Shown here: positions 8,389 to 14,558 of the stretch, one piece after another
How positions within the stretch are numbered: position 1 is the first letter of the stretch
Layout of the letters: the number at the start of each line of letters is the position of its first letter
Source of the DNA: JAAYYM01 sp964483545
Lineage (GTDB): Bacteria; Bacillota; Clostridia; Lachnospirales; Lachnospiraceae
Reading direction: 5' to 3'
Assembly: GCA_964483545.1 (NCBI GenBank)
Contig: CAZACC010000016.1
Coordinates: 1-30,198, forward strand
DNA length: 30,198 nucleotides
The notes under the pieces: generated by a model
Told to the model about the DNA's origin: nothing
Databases searched by the model: none
Seen by the model: only the letters and a program-made list of their open reading frames with translations
Position numbers and translations under genes: made by a program

Positions 8389-10275
8389 ATGAAACGAGCT
8401 GCAAGGATTATGCTTCTGACTGTTTTATTGCTTTTTCTATATGTTTCATTTCTGCCGATTTGTGTGAAAGCGGGAGAGAAACAGCCCATGCCTAATGCAC
8501 AATTTGATGCATATAGCCTAAAGCTTAGTCAGCTGCGAATCGGAATGGCTTTTTCATTTGACGGAGGCAGCAATTGGAACCTGATACAGGATTCTTGGAT
8601 GGATACCATTACACTGACTGATGACCAGACCAATAATTCGCTGGCACATGGAATACTTGTGAAAACGATAGGGGACGGTAATCATACTTACGATTCTGAT
8701 GTTTTATGTATTGTATTACATAAAGCAAATACCCCTACAAATATACAGGGTGTTATGCCTACGGATACGGGGAATAGTGGGAAAATTATAAATGTCAACA
8801 ATTCCATGCAGTACAAAAAGGAATCTGACAGCAATTGGATTTCTATAGGAGATACAACAGTTTCCAATCTGGCTCCTGGGAAATATCAAGTCAGAGTCAA
8901 AGGCTATGGTACGACAATCGCCAGTGACAGTATTACAGTGACAATTAACAATTATGATCCGACACATGGACTGCCGAGAATGGCCGCACCGAGTGCCAAT
9001 TTTGATGCGAGAACAATGACTCTTTCAGGGATATACGGAATCAATTATTCATTGAATGGAGGAAATGGATGGATTACATCTGGCTCTGATCAAGTAGTGC
9101 TGAATCTGTCTGACTTGAATACAAATCAAGGAATCAAGCTTTACAGACCTGGTAATAACAGTACCAATTCGGATTCTGAAGTACAGACAATCAGTCTTTC
9201 AAAAGCATCTGCACCTGTAGGAATCAGCGCAGTCAGTGCGACGGCAGATGCTCAGGGGACGATCAACGGATTAAGCCCTCAAATGGAATATATGCAGCAG
9301 GGAGCTTCGACTTGGGGAGACATCAGTACCTATTCAATACGGGTTCCAGCAGGTAGCTACTTTATAAGAACACAGGGAGCATATACGACTCTTCCAAGTG
9401 ATGCGGTAGAGGTGATCATAGATACAGCAGAAACACCAGCTGCGAATACTTCTTCCAAAGTAACAGACGCCGATGATGAAGTGAATGATATAGATAACTC
9501 AAAAGCATCAGAAGATATACAAGAAGCGGATGCGCCTGCTGATTTTGTTCCATCTTCAGCGACAGGCCCTAGTATCGTAGGGAACAGTAGTATACGTGGA
9601 TGGGATGCCATTATTGCCAATATGACGCCTGCTCCTGTGTTTCTGAATATGAATGGTACGACAGCTGTTACAGCAAGTGCTCTGCAGGCAGCTAAGGATC
9701 ATAATTCCGAACTGGTTCTCGGAATGGATAATGGAACCATATGGACGATCCAAGGAAGCTCTGTCAGTCATGCTACACAGGACATAGATTTTGGAATCAA
9801 ATTAAATGTGAGTGAAATACCTGAAGATACACTGAAGAACCTGGAAACAGATGCAAAGGATTATTATCAGTTTGTGATTGCACATAGTGGAGATTTTGGA
9901 TTTCCTGCCAGTCTTTCTATGTATATTGATACAAAAGAAGCTGGGAAATACGCAGATTTATTCTATTATCATATGCTAGACAATACGATGGATCACATAG
10001 ATACCTGTATGATTGATGCCAGAGGATATGCAAGTTTTATACTAAATCATGCATCGTCATATGCAGTGACTGTAAATCACGTAAAATATACCGGAGGAAC
10101 ATCTCAAAATGAATCAAATGCCGGTAAAATAAAAGAACCTGTTCACATCAAGCACGAAAAGAAGGAAAGTCCTCTGAAGTGGATTCTCCTGTTTTCGGTT
10201 GTTGTTGCAGTGTGCATTTTTGCAATTATACTTGTATTACGTGAAAATCATAAAAAGAAGAAAAAGAAGAAATAA
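8389..10275 (+). CDS. Secreted surface protein with C-terminal membrane anchor
   Basis: I do not recognise a named family for the whole protein. It has 628 residues. A signal peptide (about 1-28, ending VKA) is followed by two related repeat units (about 37-167 and 183-322). Each starts with an (A/S)-N/Q-F-DA motif and a 'DGG/NGG...W' core and ends in a segment of the type PGKYQVRVKGYGTTIASDS / PAGSYFIRTQGAYTTLPSD. An acidic linker (about 345-395) leads to a domain resembling the beta-rich module common near the C-terminus of Firmicute surface proteins (FGIKLNVSEIPEDTL, ending in SYAVTVNH). A membrane helix (about 598-617) and a run of seven lysines end it. ATG 8389 is preferred to TTG 8368, which lacks a ribosome binding site; even so the site here (AAAAGG or GAGTGG) is weak. 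It follows serA by 30 bases. Confidence 0.75.
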   Translation: MKRAARIMLLTVLLLFLYVSFLPICVKAGEKQPMPNAQFDAYSLKLSQLRIGMAFSFDGGSNWNLIQDSWMDTITLTDDQTNNSLAHGILVKTIGDGNHTYDSDVLCIVLHKANTPTNIQGVMPTDTGNSGKIINVNNSMQYKKESDSNWISIGDTTVSNLAPGKYQVRVKGYGTTIASDSITVTINNYDPTHGLPRMAAPSANFDARTMTLSGIYGINYSLNGGNGWITSGSDQVVLNLSDLNTNQGIKLYRPGNNSTNSDSEVQTISLSKASAPVGISAVSATADAQGTINGLSPQMEYMQQGASTWGDISTYSIRVPAGSYFIRTQGAYTTLPSDAVEVIIDTAETPAANTSSKVTDADDEVNDIDNSKASEDIQEADAPADFVPSSATGPSIVGNSSIRGWDAIIANMTPAPVFLNMNGTTAVTASALQAAKDHNSELVLGMDNGTIWTIQGSSVSHATQDIDFGIKLNVSEIPEDTLKNLETDAKDYYQFVIAHSGDFGFPASLSMYIDTKEAGKYADLFYYHMLDNTMDHIDTCMIDARGYASFILNHASSYAVTVNHVKYTGGTSQNESNAGKIKEPVHIKHEKKESPLKWILLFSVVVAVCIFAIILVLRENHKKKKKKK

Positions 10276-10289
10276 AGAAAATGAAACGA

Positions 10290-10309
10290 GGGCTTAGTCT
10301 GCTAAGTCC
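10290..10309 (-). terminator. Possible terminator for the minus-strand 89-residue gene
   Basis: An 8-bp stem with one G-T pair (GGGCTTAG at 10290-10297, CTAAGTCC at 10302-10309) overlaps the stop codon of the minus-strand gene. Read on the minus strand, it is followed by the T-rich stretch TCGTTTCATTTTCTTTATTT, which is imperfect because the T-run does not start at once. On the plus strand no T-run follows, so it would not efficiently stop transcripts from the surface protein gene. Confidence 0.4.
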
Positions 10310-10563
10310 CCATAAGGTGACGGGTTACCAAGCTCACTTCTGAACTTTCTTTCTCTCTCCACAGAAGCTTCACTGGCAAGATCCATATATTTTATAAATA
10401 TTTCTTCGACAGGAACCCCTTGCTCTAAAGCAATTTGATCTAGTACTGGCCTCAGCTTATCAAGCTGAAAGGATATCTGCGTCTTCTGAGGATCAATATC
10501 CCCCAATACCTGATCAGCATACTGATTAATTCTATTTAACATTTTTTTGTCATCTGCATTCAT
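10294..10563 (-). CDS. Small conserved-looking protein of unknown function (89 aa)
   Basis: I do not recognise the family. It is the only convincing minus-strand gene in the window. A perfect ribosome binding site (AAAGGAGGT, 10570-10578 on the plus-strand numbering) lies seven bases before the ATG, and a good promoter lies further upstream. The 89 residues are hydrophilic, with no membrane segment or signal peptide, rich in Asp, Glu and Lys, and likely mostly helical. A central part (LDKLRPVLDQIALEQGVPVE) and a following helix with RERKFRSEL are its most distinctive parts. It converges on the surface protein gene (18-base gap) and diverges from the DUF2294 gene. A small regulatory or adaptor protein is conceivable but unsupported. 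Confidence 0.7.
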   Translation of the reverse strand: MNADDKKMLNRINQYADQVLGDIDPQKTQISFQLDKLRPVLDQIALEQGVPVEEIFIKYMDLASEASVERERKFRSELGNPSPYGDLAD

Positions 10564-10587
10564 GTGACTACCTCCTTTAACAATGCA

Positions 10588-10616
10588 AGTTTATCATAAA
10601 TTGTAGACAGATTCAA
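10588..10616 (-). promoter_or_regulatory. SigA-type promoter for the minus-strand 89-residue gene
   Basis: Read on the minus strand, TTGAAT (-35; plus coordinates 10611-10616) and TAAACT (-10; 10588-10593) are separated by exactly 17 bases, with TG one base before the -10 box (extended -10). It lies 25 bases upstream of the start codon and just upstream of the ribosome binding site. Confidence 0.65.
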
Positions 10617-10686
10617 GTCTGACGGAAAACGCAAATGGTCAGCTAAATGGTAAGTGTAAATTGTAAATTGGGCTGGTCGAAAAATA
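10617..10686. other. Shared divergent intergenic region
   Basis: This stretch between the two divergent promoters contains short direct repeats: AAATGGT twice (about 10632 and 10644) and GTAAATT twice in tandem (about 10653-10666). They could be binding sites for a regulator of both small genes. No further gene is visible here. Confidence 0.3.
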
Positions 10687-10715
10687 TTGACAAATAGAAG
10701 TTGGTATTGTACACT
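10687..10715 (+). promoter_or_regulatory. Promoter for the DUF2294 gene
   Basis: A perfect -35 box TTGACA (10687-10692) and TACACT (10710-10715) are separated by 17 bases, a near-consensus vegetative promoter. Transcription would start near 10722, giving a leader of about 18 bases before the GTG start, just long enough for the GAGG ribosome binding site at 10727-10730. Confidence 0.75.
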
Positions 10716-10739
10716 TTTACAAGAGCGAGGATAGTAGAA

Positions 10740-11111
10740 GTGAACCAAAAAAAAACAAACCATACCAAAGGACAGATAGAGTCAAAAATCAGTGATGCAG
10801 TATGTAAATTTGAAAAAGAATATATGGGTCGTGGTCCTAAAAATATTAAGACAAAGATTTTTCAGAATCATATCCTGATTGTTATTGATGGTTATCTTAC
10901 ACAGTCTGAGCAAAAGCTAGGTGTTAGTGAGAATGGAATCAAGCTGATCAAGGATATGCGAATCGCTTTATTTGAAGATTCAAGAAACTATCTGAAAGAA
11001 CTGATGGTAGACATTATACATGTGAATATCATTAGTATGCATTCTGATGTGAGTACAAAGACCGGAGAAAAAGTGATTGTGATCACTTTAGAAGAGGATC
11101 TTGATGAATAA
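10740..11111 (+). CDS. DUF2294 (MpsC-like) family protein
   Basis: The 123-residue protein has the hallmarks of the DUF2294/MpsC family: KGQIESKISDAVCKFEKEYMGRGP at the start (family motif FEKEYMGRGP), a central helix, and the C-terminal SMHSDVSTKTGEKVIVITLEE. It is soluble, without membrane segments. In Staphylococcus, MpsC is encoded with MpsA and MpsB, which form a cation/bicarbonate uptake system; neither partner is here, and many family members stand alone with no known role. The GTG at 10740 is chosen because GAGG lies nine bases upstream and the family starts there; the frame stays open to a TTG at 10701, which lies within the promoter. A neighbouring PEP carboxykinase gene hints at CO2/bicarbonate metabolism, which is only inference. 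Confidence 0.85.
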   Translation: MNQKKTNHTKGQIESKISDAVCKFEKEYMGRGPKNIKTKIFQNHILIVIDGYLTQSEQKLGVSENGIKLIKDMRIALFEDSRNYLKELMVDIIHVNIISMHSDVSTKTGEKVIVITLEEDLDE

Positions 11112-11124
11112 CAAAATAGTTTGG

Positions 11125-11152
11125 TTGACCGAGTGAAGGGTATTATGATACT
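11125..11152 (+). promoter_or_regulatory. Weak promoter candidate upstream of a terminator
   Basis: TTGACC (11125-11130) and GATACT (11147-11152) are 16 bases apart. Any transcript would start near 11160 and run straight into the terminator hairpin at 11164. It could be chance, or produce a very short structured RNA. Confidence 0.25.
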
Positions 11153-11163
11153 TGTTACAGTGT

Positions 11164-11222
11164 AGGCCGATATTTACCTATCCGTTATTGGAATAAGTAA
11201 ATATGGGTCTTTTTATTTTATT
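11164..11222 (+). terminator. Strong intrinsic terminator after the DUF2294 gene
   Basis: A 14-position stem (AGGCCGATATTTAC at 11164-11177 with GTAAATATGGGTCT at 11197-11210; one G-G mismatch, one G-T pair) is followed by TTTTTATTTTATT. The 19-base loop can fold further (TATCC with GGAATA). It separates the DUF2294 gene from pckG. Confidence 0.8.
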
Positions 11223-11245
11223 ATAACTGCATAGATCTTTTCGCT

Positions 11246-11281
11246 AACTCAAAATGAGTTCCTATATGAGTTTTCACTCAT
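11246..11281. repeat. Two inverted repeats upstream of pckG
   Basis: AACTCA-AAA-TGAGTT (11246-11260) and ATGAGT-TTTC-ACTCAT (11266-11281) are two perfect 6-bp inverted repeats built from the same TGAGT half-site. The TGAGTT copies lie 12 bases apart. The second repeat overlaps the likely -35 region of pckG. No T-run follows, so they are not terminators; they look like operator sites. Confidence 0.5.
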
Positions 11282-11298
11282 TTATATCGATATATGAT
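11271..11298 (+). promoter_or_regulatory. Probable pckG promoter
   Basis: TTTTCA (11271-11276) and TATGAT (11293-11298) are 16 bases apart. The -10 box is good and the -35 box weak, suggesting dependence on an activator. A perfect 12-bp palindrome, TATATCGATATA (11283-11294), lies in the spacer and touches the -10 box, a position suited to repression. Confidence 0.5.
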
Positions 11299-11332
11299 TC
11301 AATAAAGGAGCAAAATAAAAAAGGAGATGAAT

Positions 11333-13132
11333 ATGATGACAGAAAACAAAAAACTATTAGCATGGGTCAAAGAAATGGCCGACATGTGTGAGCCGGATCA
11401 AATCTATTGGTGCGACGGCTCTGATGAAGAGAATGCGCACTTGCTGCAGATGATGGTTGACGGTGGTATGGCAATTAAACTGAATGAGGAAAAACGTCCT
11501 GGATGTTATTTGTTTAGAAGTGATGCCTCAGATGTGGCGCGTGTTGAAGACAGAACATTCATTGCCTCTAAGTCCAAGGAAGAGGCGGGTCTTACCAATA
11601 ACTGGGTCAATCCAGATGAGTTGAAAAACACTATGAAAGGACTATACAAGGGCTGCATGAAGGGCAGAACGATGTATGTAATCCCTTATTCGATGGGACC
11701 AGTTGGCTCGACGATATCCAAGATTGGTATTGAGTTGACAGACAGTGCCTATGTAGTTGTTAATATGCGTATCATGACCCGTATAGGTGCAGATGTTTTG
11801 AAGGTTCTTGGTGATGACGGAGCATTCGTTCCATGTTTACATTCTGTCGGTGCACCTCTTTCTGAGGGACAAGAAGATTCCTCTTGGCCTTGCGCACCGA
11901 TTGAAGACAAGTATATCAGCCATTTCCCAGAAGAAAGACTGATTTGGTCCTATGGTTCTGGCTATGGTGGAAATGCACTTTTAGGCAAAAAATGCTTTGC
12001 CCTTCGAATCGCATCTGTCATTGCTCGTGATGAAGGATGGCTGGCAGAGCATATGTTGATCCTAAAACTCACTAACCCTGAAGGAAAGACAAAATATGTT
12101 TGCGGAGCTTTCCCAAGCGCCTGCGGTAAGACAAATCTTGCTATGCTTGTTCCTACAATCCCAGGCTGGAAAGTAGAAACAGTAGGGGATGATATTGCAT
12201 GGATGAAGTTTGGAGAAGACGGACGATTGTATGCGATCAATCCAGAGGCAGGTTTCTTCGGTGTTGCTCCAGGAACCTCCCTTGACTCCAACCCGAATGC
12301 AATGCATAGTATTGAGAGAAATACAATATTTACAAACGTTGCACTCACCGACGATGGTGATGTATGGTGGGAAGGCATCGGAACTCCAGCACCAGCGCAC
12401 CTTATCGATTGGAAAGGAAATGACTGGACACCAGATTCAAAAGAACCGGCAGCTCATCCGAATGCTCGTTTTACGGCACCAGCATATCAGTGCCCTTCCA
12501 TAGCATCCGATTGGGAAGATCCTGCAGGTGTTCCGATTTCAGCAATATTAATCGGAGGTCGTCGTCCCAAGACGATTCCTCTCATTCATGAAAGTTTTGA
12601 TTGGAAACATGGCGTATTTTTAGGATCCATCATGGGGTCTGAAATTACTGCAGCAGCGATTTCCAACAATATTGGGCAGGTTCGACGTGATCCGTTCGCA
12701 ATGCTTCCTTTCTTTGGATATAATGTATGCAACTACTTACAGCATTGGCTTAATATCGGTGAAAAGTCCACCGAGGATAAGCTGCCTAAGATTTTCTACG
12801 TTAATTGGTTCCGTAAGGACGGTGACGGCAGATGGTTATGGCCTGGATTCGGCGAGAACAGCCGTGTTCTGAAATGGATATTTGAAAGAACCGAGGGTAC
12901 TGGAAAAGCGGTTGAGACACCAATCGGTTATATGCCTGAGAAGGGCGCATTAGATGTGAGTGGACTGAAAGAAGTAAGCGATGCAGATATTGCAGAATTA
13001 CTCAAGGTAGATAAAGAAGAATGGTTAAATGAAGTTTCCTCCATTAAAGAGCACTACGCAAAATTTGGAGAAGAAATGCCTAAAGAGTTGCATGCTCAGC
13101 TGGTGGCACTGGAAAACAGACTTAAGGCTTAA
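11333..13132 (+). CDS. pckG: Phosphoenolpyruvate carboxykinase (GTP-dependent)
   Basis: The enzyme interconverts oxaloacetate plus GTP with phosphoenolpyruvate, CO2 and GDP, for gluconeogenesis or, run backwards, for anaplerotic CO2 fixation. The 599 residues fit the GTP class (about 600); the ATP class is shorter, about 530. The class-specific P-loop FPSACGKTNLAM carries the hyper-reactive C264 and K266. It is followed by the kinase-2 segment VGDDIAWMKFGEDG and by RRDPFAMLPFFGYN, typical of the family. The start is uncertain among three nearby ATGs (11327, 11333, 11336); 11333 is chosen because AAGGAG (11321-11326) then lies at the best distance. A second AAAGGAG at 11304-11310 has no start codon in range. 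The gene stands alone between two strong terminators and has its own operator-rich promoter. Confidence 0.96.
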   Translation: MMTENKKLLAWVKEMADMCEPDQIYWCDGSDEENAHLLQMMVDGGMAIKLNEEKRPGCYLFRSDASDVARVEDRTFIASKSKEEAGLTNNWVNPDELKNTMKGLYKGCMKGRTMYVIPYSMGPVGSTISKIGIELTDSAYVVVNMRIMTRIGADVLKVLGDDGAFVPCLHSVGAPLSEGQEDSSWPCAPIEDKYISHFPEERLIWSYGSGYGGNALLGKKCFALRIASVIARDEGWLAEHMLILKLTNPEGKTKYVCGAFPSACGKTNLAMLVPTIPGWKVETVGDDIAWMKFGEDGRLYAINPEAGFFGVAPGTSLDSNPNAMHSIERNTIFTNVALTDDGDVWWEGIGTPAPAHLIDWKGNDWTPDSKEPAAHPNARFTAPAYQCPSIASDWEDPAGVPISAILIGGRRPKTIPLIHESFDWKHGVFLGSIMGSEITAAAISNNIGQVRRDPFAMLPFFGYNVCNYLQHWLNIGEKSTEDKLPKIFYVNWFRKDGDGRWLWPGFGENSRVLKWIFERTEGTGKAVETPIGYMPEKGALDVSGLKEVSDADIAELLKVDKEEWLNEVSSIKEHYAKFGEEMPKELHAQLVALENRLKA

Positions 13133-13145
13133 TGGCATCTCAATT

Positions 13146-13184
13146 ATATCAGATACGTATACACTGCGTATCTGATATTTTATT
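13146..13184 (+). terminator. Intrinsic terminator of pckG
   Basis: A perfect 12-bp stem (ATATCAGATACG at 13146-13157, CGTATCTGATAT at 13167-13178) with a 9-base loop is followed by TTTATTGT. It lies 13 bases after the pckG stop. The mirror sequence has no strong T-run, so it acts mainly on the plus strand. Confidence 0.85.
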
Positions 13185-13224
13185 GTACTCCTAGCGTTAT
13201 TCCAAAATATTTTCTTCATATTCC

Positions 13225-13253
13225 TTGAATGAAACCAATTTATCCTATACAAT
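13225..13253 (+). promoter_or_regulatory. Promoter of the DUF1015-glgB-mscS operon
   Basis: TTGAAT (13225-13230) and TACAAT (13248-13253) are 17 bases apart, each differing from the vegetative consensus at one or two positions. Transcription would begin near 13260, about 40 bases before the start codon. Confidence 0.65.
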
Positions 13254-13301
13254 AGTATTTATCAAAGAGAATTACCAACTAACAAGGAGACGAGAGAGAA
13301 T

Positions 13302-14558
13302 ATGGCACAAATCAGACCATTTCAGTGCATCAGACCGAAAGAAGAACTGGCATCCCACATTGCTGCTTTGCCTTATGATGTATACAACAGAAAAGAAGCC
13401 AAGCAAGAGATTGAAAAAGAACCACTTTCATTTCTCAAGATCGATCGTGCAGAGACGCAGTTCTCTGATGATATAGATACTTATGATCACCGAGTGTATG
13501 AAAAGGCTCATGATACGTTATGGGACATGATCCATAAGGGAGACTTGGAACAAGAGAAAAAATCATGCTATTATATCTATAGGCTGACTATGAATGGACG
13601 ATCACAATCAGGTATAGTGGCCTGTGCAGCGATCGATGATTATTTAGACCAGATTATTAAGAAGCATGAAAATACACGTGAAGATAAAGAGCTAGACAGA
13701 ATCAGACATGTTGATATATGTAATGCACAGACGGGTCCTATATTCCTTGCATACAGGTCCAATGATCGGATTAACCAAGTGACTGGACGATGTCAGAAAG
13801 AAAAAGCATTGTATGATTTTACATCAGAAGATGGTATCAACCATACGGTATGGAGGATATCTGATCAAAATGATATCAGCATAATACAGGATGCATTTAG
13901 TCAAATGAATCAAATCTATATTGCTGACGGTCATCACAGATGTGCCTCTGCCGTCAAGGTTGGATTGAAGAGGAGAAAAGAAGCTGGTCAATATAGCGGA
14001 CGAGAAGATTTTAATTATTTCCTTTCTGTACTGTTTCCAGATGATCAGTTAATGATCATGGATTATAATCGTGTTGTGAAAGATTTGAACGGATATACTC
14101 CAGATGATTTTCTAGAAAAACTCAAGGATGTTTTTCTACTTCGTTTAGAAAAGGAGCAGTACAGACCGAACAAAAAAGGTGAGATTGGTATGTTCCTTTC
14201 AGACAGCTGGTATTGTCTGGAGCTGAAAGACAAGTATAAGAGCAGTCATTCTGTGGCAGGATTGGATGTATCTGTTTTACAGGAGCAGGTACTTGCACCG
14301 CTTCTGAATATATATGATCCGAAGACAGACCACAGAATTGATTTTGTTGGTGGAATCAGAGGGCTGGGAGAATTGGAAAGAAGAGTGAAAAGCGACTGTA
14401 AAGTCGCATTTGCGATGTATCCGACTTCCATAGAAGAATTATTCAATGTTGCAGATGCAGGATTGCTGATGCCTCCTAAATCTACATGGTTTGAACCAAA
14501 ACTCAGGAGCGGATTGTTTATACATGCTTTAGATGGAGACATGGAGGTTTTATCATGA
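13302..14558 (+). CDS. DUF1015 family protein
   Basis: This protein of 418 residues is a typical full-length DUF1015 (COG4198) member: an N-terminal segment IRPFQCIRPKEELASHIAAL-PYDV, a middle part with LDRIRHVD and QTGPIFLAY, and the family hallmark DGHHR (209-213) in IADGHHRCASA. The C-terminal part is less conserved. The family has no settled biochemical role. DUF1015 genes commonly lie next to serA and serC in clostridia, and the DGHHR motif recalls the catalytic loop of ParB/Srx-fold enzymes, which include free-serine kinases (SerK, SbnI); a serine-linked kinase role is therefore a reasonable but unproven idea. AAGGAG (13284-13289) is the ribosome binding site, somewhat distant. Its stop overlaps the glgB start (ATGA). 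Confidence 0.9.
   Translation: MAQIRPFQCIRPKEELASHIAALPYDVYNRKEAKQEIEKEPLSFLKIDRAETQFSDDIDTYDHRVYEKAHDTLWDMIHKGDLEQEKKSCYYIYRLTMNGRSQSGIVACAAIDDYLDQIIKKHENTREDKELDRIRHVDICNAQTGPIFLAYRSNDRINQVTGRCQKEKALYDFTSEDGINHTVWRISDQNDISIIQDAFSQMNQIYIADGHHRCASAVKVGLKRRKEAGQYSGREDFNYFLSVLFPDDQLMIMDYNRVVKDLNGYTPDDFLEKLKDVFLLRLEKEQYRPNKKGEIGMFLSDSWYCLELKDKYKSSHSVAGLDVSVLQEQVLAPLLNIYDPKTDHRIDFVGGIRGLGELERRVKSDCKVAFAMYPTSIEELFNVADAGLLMPPKSTWFEPKLRSGLFIHALDGDMEVLS

Noticed and set aside
10560..10763. 67-residue minus-strand open frame in the divergent region
   Set aside because: It overlaps both promoters and the start of the DUF2294 gene, and contains no recognisable motif; the region is better explained as regulatory DNA.
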